Positions 10,235 through 19,781 of a DNA stretch of 64,000 nt are shown here, in pieces. The notes beneath the pieces were generated by a model. The model made no database searches, was not told the origin of the DNA, and was given only the letters and a program-made list of their open reading frames with translations. The first letter of the stretch is position 1. Every line of letters starts with the position of its first letter. The position numbers and the translations under genes were made by a program. This stretch comes from Phialophora verrucosa. Taxonomy: Eukaryota > Ascomycota > Eurotiomycetes > Chaetothyriales > Herpotrichiellaceae. The DNA is taken from the NCBI GenBank assembly GCA_002099365.1, contig MSED01000015.1:1116001-1180000 (forward strand), in the 5' to 3' direction.

Positions 10235-13200
10235 TCATCCAAAATCCATACGAAGCTCAATAGCCGGCCTGGCCTCTACATTCTCTTTGGTAGATTTCTC
10301 CTCCCTCTTGCCGACCCCGGCAGCACGCAGCAAGCTCTCCAATTCCGACCGCTGTTCCTCATCTAGCAGTCCGACGGTAACTTTGAACGCAATCTGATCA
10401 GCTGCCACGAGGTCAAGGAGTCTTGCCGCACTCTCTCTGCGCATAGCCTCCGAATTGGTCGCTGCCGGGATCTGCTTGGCACGGAGCAAGAGAACTGGCA
10501 CCAGTATCGACATCGCGGCGAATCGGCCAGAACCTTTGACGGTCACCACAGCAGCAACGAGAGCTTGTGTCAATGCTGTCTTGACGCTCTCCGGATCCTC
10601 TGCTTCAGGGTCTGAGACAAACGGAACCAGCCGTGTCCACAAGGTCCTGCCTACGACTTCGTCGCAAGCCGTCTTTGGGTGGGTGACCAGCAACGAGCGC
10701 ATGCACCCGGCAGCAATCTTCGCCAGGCCGACATCTTGGAGACAATCCAACAACTCTGTAAGTGATTTTGCCACAGACTCATCGTTAGCAGGAAGGACGG
10801 AGCTGGCTGTGGTGAGCAAGATTGTCATCGACAGTAGCGTGTTCTTTGCACACGTGATGGCATGCTCATTCTCTCGGCGCTGCGCAACTGTCAGGATGGC
10901 CAACATGCGATGCAGACATCCACGAACGAGTCTGGAGGCGACCTCGCTCGACGCTGACTGTATGACATCTTGCAAAAAGGCCCTGAATATCGGCATAATT
11001 CGTGGTAACACTTCGTCCTGGCATATTCCCGTGGCAAGAATGGTGCAGTAGCTGTGCATTATACAGGCGTGCAAATCTGCTCGAATGATCGCGGGGAAAA
11101 CCGACGCCACGTCGACCAGGGCTTGGAAGCATAGTTGGACAAGGGCAAGCCCATCATCTCCGAGTCTGCGTGAAGCGACACCGGGCGGGTCTTCCAGCGT
11201 CGGGATGAGACCGGTCAAGACCAATATTATAATTCTCGTCAACTCAAAAAGCTGTTCAATGTCATCCGAAAGCTTGTCATCGCGGTCTTGGTTCTTTGCT
11301 GCGACGTGGTCCAGCGAGAGGTTCCTGGCTATCTCCACCAATTCACTCTGTGTCTCCGTAGTACTGGTAAGAGCAAGTCGGTCCAGAGTATCTGTCGTTT
11401 CATTGAATACCGCGTCCTCGTAGATGGCGTTACCACAGACCTCTGGTGTCAGGATCTTCCTGAGAGCCTGGAGAATAGACAGCACCTGCGACGGGTCTTC
11501 TCTGGCTTGCGTAACCAAAGCTTCAAAGGCAAGACCGAAAAGGATGAAGAAGAATGCAACTGGTTCTTCGCGGAAGCTCATATCTTTGCCTGGTGTAGCC
11601 GTACCGTTGGCCGGGCGGCCATCGGCAGCTGAAATGCGCCTATTGTCGAGCGCGTCGAACACTGACTCGCTGTCCTTTTCAACAAGCACAGCAACAGCGT
11701 CGACTACGCTGAGCCAATTCCTCTGGTAGAACTTTAGCCGCACTTCGCGGTTGAAGGAGGCATATCGTTCGTCCAGATTGCCGCCCGCTATCTCGCCTCC
11801 GAGAGTATCTGAAATTTCCGGTTCGAAGCGCAAGCTGGCAAACTCTTGCAACGACGTCAGCCAAAGCGGTGCGAGTTTGGGGATGAACGGTTGCAGGATC
11901 TCCTCCAGATATGGTTGCTCCGCACTTGCAAGTTGCAGTTGCGCCCAACCCGACAAGATACCCATCTTGAGCATCGCTTGGGCGTTAGGACTGAGGTTTT
12001 TCAGGTCACCAATTGCTGCTTCCGGTGCCGCATGTGTGAGATTGTCCACTCCTAAAGCGAGAACTTTGAAGATGCGGCCCATTCGCTCGGCGTTGGTGAC
12101 AATACCCGTGGCAACGAAGGTAGCACAGACACCGATGGCTTCAGCAGCTAGCTCTGGTGACGAGTCCGCAGCAAAGGCTGGCGTCAACGCCGAGCTGATC
12201 TGAGCCTGGTATTGCTCGAGAAGAGATGCTTCCAAGAAATCTGGATCTGGAGTTTTCCCAAACAACTTCAGAACCTGATCGATGATCCGAAGACCCCAGA
12301 TGCGAAGCTCTACGACATTAGCGGTGGAGGCCGAAAACGCGACGCGGACCACGTCCGCCACTTTGCTCTGTAGGACTTCTTCTGCATGTATAACACGATC
12401 TGGTGACATGGCTGCATGTATGATATCCATCGCTTCACTGAGAAGCCGCATGGCAAAGTCTCGAGTCTGCCACCGGAGAAACTCTTGGCCTTCAGGCGCA
12501 GCGTCAGGCGCATCGCCTTGTCCGCCAGTGGCCGCGGTCAAGCCGGCAACGTCTTCATCGGCTAAATCTGGCATTGCTGTCTTTGCCGTGGCTGTTTGCA
12601 GCCGTGATGATGGTGGAGGTTTCGCTCTTGTCCTGGAGAGAATACTCTGGCACTTGTCGATCCAATCGGCCGTCTCCGAAAGAATTGTCTGCTGCATCCA
12701 GTTCTGTAGCATTGCCTGTAGCGATCCATTGCCAGGATTGTCATCCAGACGTGTCCAGAGATCATCACCCAGCTTGGAGGTTGCAACACGGGCGACCTCG
12801 GACGCATTCCTCTTCATCAGCTCATCTAGGCCTTTCACAGCAGCGGATTGGAGAAGCTCTTCGTCGGATGGCAAGTTCGCCTGTAGATCCAGAACATACT
12901 TCGCAAATTGCAGATGTGCCGGGGCATACATGCAAAGGTGCCGAAGGCATTGATAGCTCTCGCTTCGGAGTTGCGCTGAAGCCTCCTTTTGTAGGTAGCC
13001 GACTAACACCAGAATCAAGTTTCGAGCCTTGGACACATCTTGAAGATCGGGGCCCAGAACATTGACAACGCTGTCAACACATTGGGCAATAGCTAAGGGG
13101 GTGAAAAGCTCAAGCTCAAAGTTTGAGGTTGTGAGAGAAGCAGCTTCCTCGTTGTGGGAGTCATTCGAGTATAACTGCGCCAAAAGACCGAGTGTGCTCG

Positions 13201-16200
13201 TTGCGTAGGTCGAAAATGCCAGTCCGGCGGATTCAGCCACCAGGAGCAATCCCTTGAGCGCCCAATAATGCACGATAGCATGAGTATCGCTGCACAAGGA
13301 CAGGAGAACTCCCACGATCGACTTCATATGGAGACTGGCTGCCATGGCACCCACTTCTGAGTGGATGTGTCCGAGAGCAAGCGCACACCCAGCGCGAACA
13401 CTAGGATCGCGGTTCGCGACTATCATGTCAATGAGGAACTTAACCTCTTTGTTCGTGAATTGTGTCCCTGCTAGGTTGCATATGCGGCCAATAGCTCGAG
13501 CAGCTATGTGGCGCAGCGTCGGATCGGGATTGCAGATATACCTCCCCAACAAGTCGGTGATAGCCTGGCCAATCGCTGCGACATTCATCTTTCCGGATGT
13601 GTATGGTGTTTCATTGTTTGCGACAGCTAGTGCACACAACAGCGCTAGGGCTGCATTGACCTGCATTGCCGCTTTTCTGCCGGGCTCTCTTGGAAGAGGC
13701 TGCGAGACAGTAGTGATCAGCTGCTCGACCGTGCTCTCTTGGATTCGGCCAGATTGGAGAGGTAGCGATATCGCAAAGAGTTTGATAGCCAAGTTGACGC
13801 AGGACGTGGCTGGTGAGCTTAGTTCGGCCTCGTTCGAGCTCGTATCTTGCCGTGTTATCAGCGCAGGATCATGCTCGACTGCAGGTATGGCCGGGCACCG
13901 GAGCAGGATATCTGGCACTGACACATCCTGTTCCGTGTACATGTCACTTCTTGGTTGTGAATGGCTATCAAAAGGTAGATAAGTGTCAAAGTTGTCTACC
14001 AAGCTGCTGACACCAAAGCTCCAATTGTCTTCGGTCGTCCACAATCCCTCGAAGGTGCTCGCAGTGTTTGCCAGCGACGCCTCCAAGCTTTTCAATACCG
14101 GACGCTCGGGGTCCGTGAAGGTTGTCATCGTAAGGCCTATTAGGTCTGATTGGGAGACAACTTCGGCTTGCTCGAGATGCTTCAAGCTGACCAACGACGT
14201 AAAGCACTGCAGTACCCGACGCCGGAGCAAAATTGCGAAATCCTGCAGCTGAAGGGCGGGCACTAGTCGATGAGACAGGTCTTCGGATTCGCGAGCCGGG
14301 GGCAGGCTATTGAGGAACATGATTGTGTTATGTAGCATGGTGGAGATGCGTTTTGATCCGTCAAAGGTGATCAAACTTCTAGAAGAGGACAGAAACATGA
14401 GCAGCGCGCTGAGAGCACACTCTCGAACATGAGACAAGAAACTCAGCTCGAGATGTCCTCTCCTACTCGCATTCTCGTGAGTCAGGGGTGGTGGTAGTGC
14501 ATTTCTCCACATCAGCATCAGCTGGTTGAGGTGGACTTTGACGAAACTTGGACCCAAGCTCAACACGCCTCCAATCAAGGTCCAAGCGACCTGCACTTGC
14601 ATTGCGGACAATCTTAGCTCCGCCGCCGCACTGGATTTCAGTAGGTCTGTCGCGAAAGTGAAAACGGCAAAGTAGGTCTGAACTGAGCCATAGAGCGGTT
14701 TGTGACGAGCACAGCTGACTGCAATTGCGATGGCTGTGGCAAACCCCAACGACTTCCGATGTGGTTGCTTGCCCTCGGAAGACTGAAACTCCTTTTGCAG
14801 TTGTGCCATTGCATGATCGATGGTACGCGTGAGCTGATTCGGGCATGCTAGGATGAAAGCCTTTAAGCAGTGTGCTGCGTGACTTTGCACCGTGTGGCTA
14901 GGGTGCTGCACGACTTGGAACAGTGCTTCTCTGCACGAGTCTTGCAAAATGTTGGCAGCTGGGCCCAGTCGCAACAACAGATCATTCAAGGTTGTCAGAG
15001 CACCGGCGAGGATTCGCTTAGACGGCTCTCGTCGCTCCGGCATGACCTGAGGGTAGTTCTTCAGGACATCGTTTATAAGGTGGCGAGCTGCATTGATTTG
15101 GGCATTTTCAGTCAAGAGAACCGTGACATCGGCGAGAATCCACTGAACTAGCTTCCGTGTCAGGAGGAGTCGATGACGGTTGGCCGATATTGTAGGATGG
15201 CTCAGGAGGTCTGCATACATGTGCGTTGCTATCGAAGCGTAATCTTCCTCCAGGGTCTTCCGAGGCAGTAAGCGGAGAAGAAATCTGTAACACATGGCGA
15301 TGCCCGCACGTGCTCTGTTCGTTGTGGAAGCTCTGCAGTAATGTTGTGACAAGACGCGTAGGACTTCTTTCAGGGTGAAAGTCAACCGAACAGACGGCTT
15401 GGCTTGTCCCGGCGCTGGAGAGCCTGGTCTGTCGATCTCGGCTTCCTCCTCCAGGTCGTCTCCAGGCTTCCTCGATTTTTTGGGCTTTCGAAGCACGGGG
15501 ACTTCAGCATGGCCATTCGCAGAGTATGCTTGCTGGAGCGCGGCGGCCATGGCAGCGGCTGCAGCATGCCGGACCGAGGGCCCCGGGCTATCCAATACCT
15601 TCCAAATTGTGCTTTTGAGCGACTCGAAGTCGTTGGAGTTGTTGAAATAACTTGTCTCACTGACAAGACTGCGGAGGCAGGAGCAGGCACACCTTTGAAC
15701 GAAAGTAGATTTGTCGCTTGTGGCCGCATTCCGGGCAGATTTGAGGATGTCACGAGACACATGTTCGTCGAGGCTCCCTTTAACTCCTAGTACCACCCCT
15801 ACCAGAGCTCGAAACACACATCCTCTAACGCCAACGGAGGAAGCCTTGAGCAACTTTATCAGGGTGGCAACTGTCAGTCCAGACAGGGAAATGGCAGAAT
15901 CTCCAGCGGCTCTGAACACGGCTCCGACGCACACGATCGCATTGTGTTTGGAACTGAGCTCTTTGTCCGCCTTGCCGGTATTGAGGATGGCCAGTAAATC
16001 ATTGATTGTCTCGTAGAGCAGGCTGCGACTCCCCCGTCCAAATAAGTCTGCCAAAATCCTTCCCAGCGCGTTTCGGATGACGCGCGAGGGCACCGGGGCT
16101 CCGAGTCCCACGATCTTTATCACTTCTCTTTTAATGGACGCTTGGTGTGCCGGTAGAGCCTCCGTTGACAGCTGCTCGACGTGCCGTTGTAGATCAGATA

Positions 16201-16333
16201 CGAAGGTGAGCAGATATAGATCTTGCTGCGCCGAATCGAGGCTGCGTAGTTTCGTCACATCGAGTTCGAGGTTCGCAACGCCGTTGACTGAAGGCGCGGA
16301 TTGAGGCTGCGGAGCGGGAGAAGGAGACGCCAT
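10235..16333 (-). CDS. large HEAT-repeat protein, HEATR5/Laa1 type
   Basis: A single-exon 2032-residue protein. I chose the ATG at 16,333 (MASPSPAPQPQSAP) over the upstream in-frame ATG at 16,411, whose extension is Arg/Ser/Pro-rich and reads like 5' untranslated sequence. The whole protein is alpha-solenoid with repeated helix pairs (for example DPTLRHIAARAIGRICNLAG and DPSVRAGCALALGHIHSEVG near the middle), and the order and length (about 2,000-2,070 residues) match the HEATR5A/B family, whose yeast member Laa1 works with the AP-1 clathrin adaptor at the trans-Golgi network and endosomes. The N-terminal segment LYLLTFVSDLQRHVEQLS and the VPSRVIRNALGRILADLFGRG block are family-like. Expected role: cytosolic scaffold in AP-1/Golgi-endosome traffic. 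No frame breaks are seen, in contrast to several other genes here. Confidence 0.78.
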   Translation of the reverse strand: MASPSPAPQPQSAPSVNGVANLELDVTKLRSLDSAQQDLYLLTFVSDLQRHVEQLSTEALPAHQASIKREVIKIVGLGAPVPSRVIRNALGRILADLFGRGSRSLLYETINDLLAILNTGKADKELSSKHNAIVCVGAVFRAAGDSAISLSGLTVATLIKLLKASSVGVRGCVFRALVGVVLGVKGSLDEHVSRDILKSARNAATSDKSTFVQRCACSCLRSLVSETSYFNNSNDFESLKSTIWKVLDSPGPSVRHAAAAAMAAALQQAYSANGHAEVPVLRKPKKSRKPGDDLEEEAEIDRPGSPAPGQAKPSVRLTFTLKEVLRVLSQHYCRASTTNRARAGIAMCYRFLLRLLPRKTLEEDYASIATHMYADLLSHPTISANRHRLLLTRKLVQWILADVTVLLTENAQINAARHLINDVLKNYPQVMPERREPSKRILAGALTTLNDLLLRLGPAANILQDSCREALFQVVQHPSHTVQSHAAHCLKAFILACPNQLTRTIDHAMAQLQKEFQSSEGKQPHRKSLGFATAIAIAVSCARHKPLYGSVQTYFAVFTFATDLLKSSAAAELRLSAMQVQVAWTLIGGVLSLGPSFVKVHLNQLMLMWRNALPPPLTHENASRRGHLELSFLSHVRECALSALLMFLSSSRSLITFDGSKRISTMLHNTIMFLNSLPPARESEDLSHRLVPALQLQDFAILLRRRVLQCFTSLVSLKHLEQAEVVSQSDLIGLTMTTFTDPERPVLKSLEASLANTASTFEGLWTTEDNWSFGVSSLVDNFDTYLPFDSHSQPRSDMYTEQDVSVPDILLRCPAIPAVEHDPALITRQDTSSNEAELSSPATSCVNLAIKLFAISLPLQSGRIQESTVEQLITTVSQPLPREPGRKAAMQVNAALALLCALAVANNETPYTSGKMNVAAIGQAITDLLGRYICNPDPTLRHIAARAIGRICNLAGTQFTNKEVKFLIDMIVANRDPSVRAGCALALGHIHSEVGAMAASLHMKSIVGVLLSLCSDTHAIVHYWALKGLLLVAESAGLAFSTYATSTLGLLAQLYSNDSHNEEAASLTTSNFELELFTPLAIAQCVDSVVNVLGPDLQDVSKARNLILVLVGYLQKEASAQLRSESYQCLRHLCMYAPAHLQFAKYVLDLQANLPSDEELLQSAAVKGLDELMKRNASEVARVATSKLGDDLWTRLDDNPGNGSLQAMLQNWMQQTILSETADWIDKCQSILSRTRAKPPPSSRLQTATAKTAMPDLADEDVAGLTAATGGQGDAPDAAPEGQEFLRWQTRDFAMRLLSEAMDIIHAAMSPDRVIHAEEVLQSKVADVVRVAFSASTANVVELRIWGLRIIDQVLKLFGKTPDPDFLEASLLEQYQAQISSALTPAFAADSSPELAAEAIGVCATFVATGIVTNAERMGRIFKVLALGVDNLTHAAPEAAIGDLKNLSPNAQAMLKMGILSGWAQLQLASAEQPYLEEILQPFIPKLAPLWLTSLQEFASLRFEPEISDTLGGEIAGGNLDERYASFNREVRLKFYQRNWLSVVDAVAVLVEKDSESVFDALDNRRISAADGRPANGTATPGKDMSFREEPVAFFFILFGLAFEALVTQAREDPSQVLSILQALRKILTPEVCGNAIYEDAVFNETTDTLDRLALTSTTETQSELVEIARNLSLDHVAAKNQDRDDKLSDDIEQLFELTRIIILVLTGLIPTLEDPPGVASRRLGDDGLALVQLCFQALVDVASVFPAIIRADLHACIMHSYCTILATGICQDEVLPRIMPIFRAFLQDVIQSASSEVASRLVRGCLHRMLAILTVAQRRENEHAITCAKNTLLSMTILLTTASSVLPANDESVAKSLTELLDCLQDVGLAKIAAGCMRSLLVTHPKTACDEVVGRTLWTRLVPFVSDPEAEDPESVKTALTQALVAAVVTVKGSGRFAAMSILVPVLLLRAKQIPAATNSEAMRRESAARLLDLVAADQIAFKVTVGLLDEEQRSELESLLRAAGVGKREEKSTKENVEARPAIELRMDFG

Positions 16334-17012
16334 GATTGAGGAGTTCGAGTGATGCGGACGCCCCGATGGACGGACGCTGGGTCTTGACTCGGACCATATA
16401 TACCAATACACGGTGAGGATTCAATCCTGCAAGGCACTCGATTTACACTCAGCCAGCAAGATGTATTGCTGTCCTCTGATTTATTCGCCGGTGTTCATTG
16501 GCCCCTGGCCGGACGTAGCGTCTAAGCATCCAGCTACGGTCAACCACACGACCATCAAATGCTCAACAGAAAAGGGGCCGTGGGGGCTCAATCATCTCCT
16601 TCACTTCATCTTACCGGTGCTAGACCTGCAGATAACATTTCAGCTCGTCACAAGGACCGTGGAGAGATATGCATGGCTGCAGGCCCAATCCTGAAAGCGC
16701 TGGCGAAAGGCGAATCTTATTACAGCTCGAAGCGTAAGGAGACAAAGCGGCTCTACAAGCCTAATAAGGCACGCTGTCGAAAACAGCAGCATGATGCGAG
16801 TTATGGCATATGACTCGGGTTTCTGTTTAGCTACACAGGAGCGATGTTTCCCCTCAACATAAGCTCGGGATGACCATTCAATCGGACGACCCTGCTAGCC
16901 ATATTTCGAGTGGTTGTCTGTCTTGGACTGGTCGAAACATTTCAACTTAGTAAAGCATCACCAAGACTCATCGGGTTACGCCCTGAGAATACATAAAGCC
17001 CTTCGTGTCACT
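16334..17012. other. intergenic region
   Basis: About 680 bases holding the promoter side of the HEAT-repeat gene and the 3' flank of the aldehyde dehydrogenase gene. Small open frames around 16,413-16,813 have no recognisable domain. Confidence 0.5.
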
Positions 17013-18734
17013 TTATGGCGCTTTCTTGATGAACAGACTCTGGGCGTTGCAGAATGATTTCAGACCACCCAGACCCCATTCGAAACCAATGCCGCTCTCC
17101 TTGTGACCGCCGAACGGAGTGTCGGGCTGTAGTTCGAGGTGCTACAATCTGTCGTTAGCAGGAAGTATGAGGACGTGGATAATCGGAAAGACTCACCGAG
17201 TTCACCCACACCGAGCCAGCTTGAAGCTGTCGAGCAATCCGGGTTGCCTCTTCCAGATCATTCGACCATACCGAGGCGCCAAGACCCATTTTGGTGTTGT
17301 TGGCTCGAGCAATGACATCCGACTCATCGGACCAGGTCATGAGAGGAACAATGGGGCCAAAGGGCTCTTCGGTGGCGATTTTCGAGTTGTCGGCAGGCTT
17401 GTCGATGATAGTAGGGTTGATGAAATAGCCGGGCTTATCTGGATTCTTGCCGCCAACGGCTACAGTTTGCTTTTCCTTTTCGACATCGCTGAAGAAGGTC
17501 TAAGGCAGCGTCAGTGTGCGGTCTATAACCCCTATATCTATGCGCCAGATGACAAGAGCCGAGACCTACCTTGACTTTCTCGTACTGCATCTGGTTCTGG
17601 ATAGGTCCCAGGAAAACTCCTTCCTCGGTCCCGTCACCAACTTTGAGATTCTTGGTGAACTCGACCATGGCTTCCAGGAATTTATCGTGGATCGACTCGT
17701 GGACGTAGATGCGCTTGATGGCCAAGCAGATTTGACCGGAGTTGAGGAAGGCGAGCGTGGCAACCTGGGATAGCGGTCAGCCGGTGAATGGGAGGAATCC
17801 TGCATTAGTATAGGTTCATACCTTCTGGGCAACAGTCGGGATGTCCACATTCTTTGTGACAATGGCGGGGTCCTTTCCGCCGCTGAATGAGGTCAGTAGG
17901 CATTAATCTAAGTGTTGCGGCATACTCACAGTTCCAGGGTGACTCTCTTCAGGGTCTTGGCGGCGCTCTCCATAACCTTCTTGCCCGTAAATGTAGAGCC
18001 AGTGAAGCTAATCTTGTCCGGGCCAGGGTGAGCGGTGAGCCAAGGGCCCAGGTTGTCGTCCCCAGACAGGACCTGAACGACACCAGGTGGGAAGTATTGT
18101 TGAGCAAGCTCCCCCAGTTTCAAGTCGCAATACGGTGTAAAAGGCGAAGGCTTGATGATGATCGGATTGCCCGTGAGAACCGAGGGAGCAATCTTACCAC
18201 ATGCAAGATGGATGGGGAAGTTCCAAGGTACAATGCCGACGGTAACTCCAAGAGGGGTATATCGAACGATGACCTGCTTGTCGGCGTTCTCCTCGACAAT
18301 CTCTTCCTTCAATTCCAGCCTCGCCAGAGCTCTCATCCAGTGAACGCCCGTCTTGGCTTCTCCGACAGCAAATTGGAGCTGTATCAACGTTAGCATGCGC
18401 TGTGGGGTCTGGACAGTCGGGTGCATACAGGTTTTCCTTGCTCCTGAGTAAGGAGCTTGCCAAAGTCTTGTTCGTATTTCTCGAGGCCATCGGCGAAGGC
18501 GAGGACGGCATCTCTGCGTTTCTCCCAGGGGGTCTGTGACCATGTCTTGAAGGCCTCTTTCGCCGCAGCGACGGCATCGTCGACATCCTTCTGTGTCGAG
18601 ACCGGCACCTCTGGGTTTGCCTTGCCTGTGGCGGGGTTAATCCCGTGCCTGGTCTTCTCAGTGCTCGTCAATTTGCCATTGATGGTGTTGTAGAAGCCTT
18701 CCAGGACATTGAACTGTGGCGCGACGGAACCCAT
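17013..18734 (-). CDS. NAD(P)-dependent aldehyde dehydrogenase
   Basis: An ALDH-superfamily enzyme that oxidises aldehydes to acids. The first exon starts MGSVAPQFNVLEGFYNTING and holds INPATGKANPEVPVST. The second carries GVTVGIVPWNFPIHLACGKIAPSV split around KPSPFTP, and GPDKISFTGSTFTGKKV (the Rossmann GxTxxG turn). The catalytic glutamate is in VTLELGGKDP and the nucleophile cysteine in FLNSGQICLA. Later exons give EEPFGPIVPLM and the end PFGGHKESGIGFEWGLGGL, with TAA at 17,013-17,015. About five introns must be removed to join these blocks, and each junction has GT/AG borders. Its promoter faces that of the linalool dehydratase/isomerase-like gene across about 1 kb, so a shared terpenoid-aldehyde role is possible but unproven. 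Confidence 0.92.
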
Positions 18735-19781
18735 GTTGAAAATAGCGGAAATATCTAGGGACTACGAGTTTTCAAGGGTCACAGTGATGAAGAGGGGGGA
18801 ATGCAACGACGCTGGACCGAGATGCTCTTGGTTTTAAATCAACTGCATTAGCAATCGTCATAAACCCGAGGGGCATTGTCAGGCTTAAATCCTGCGGGGC
18901 AGGAAGCATTCACATCCACCTCGGTCAGTTTCGGCGGGTTTCTAGAGCAAAGTGCAATCTACGGAGTATGGCGCGCGGACGAACACATGATCCCGCGCTT
19001 GTGCCACTGGCGAGCGCATTCACAGTATATCAAGTCATGAGGCCCGCAGTGTTCACTTTATGCATGTTTAGCCTCGGATCTCGACCTGAGAATATGGCGG
19101 AGAAAAGTACTTACACACCGAGGTGAGTTGCTGAAGGTGGAGTTGCAGGTTAAGAAACAGCTTCAGCGGCTTCTGTCGTTCTCACAACCCATGAACGACA
19201 GAGAAGTTACCAGCGTCCATCTATCTGAGCAGTTGCTGTGGTTTCGCTGGGGGCGAGTCAGAGAGGGCGACTCGAGCACTGGACTGCTCTCATCTCGTGC
19301 GGCCGACTCTCGGGCCAATGATCGGTCCAACTTCACCTCTGCCTCAAAACGACTTATGCGTACTTTGTACAGTCACAGGAAAGGGAACTTAGGCCATACA
19401 GTCGTGCTCAACGCCCGGGAGGCAGAGCAGTCGCATGTGCCTGATGCCAGCTTCGACATTTGCGTGAGAAAAACTCGAGTCAGTTGCAATGAATCGTGTC
19501 TCTGCATAGCCGACGATTGTGTGAGCGCTCGCCCCCGCATATTTGCACACCATCAAATAGAAGGATGCGGGGTTGGTAGACGAGGCAGCAACCACCAAGA
19601 CCAGAACGAGCCTCGAGAACTGAGATTGGGCGTGGTGTAATTTCTAGGTTGTACAGAAGCCGAGGGCTTGAGTGACGGCTGAAGAGATGAGCCCTCGATG
19701 TTCAAAATGCTGGGGTGCCGGTGAGCTGGTTCACTTTGATTTTTGTCCATTCACTTCGAAAGAGCAGTTCTTCTGGTGGCG
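18735..19781. other. divergent intergenic region between ALDH and LinD-like genes
   Basis: About 1.05 kb that must contain both promoters. It holds one TACGGAGTAT word at 18,960. No gene was found; the longest open frame (19,128-19,640) has no domain-like sequence. Confidence 0.5.

Noticed and set aside
16333..16411. Longer N-terminus of the HEAT-repeat protein
   Set aside because: The 26 extra residues are Arg/Ser/Pro-rich and unlike the family start; MASPSPAP is a better initiator.
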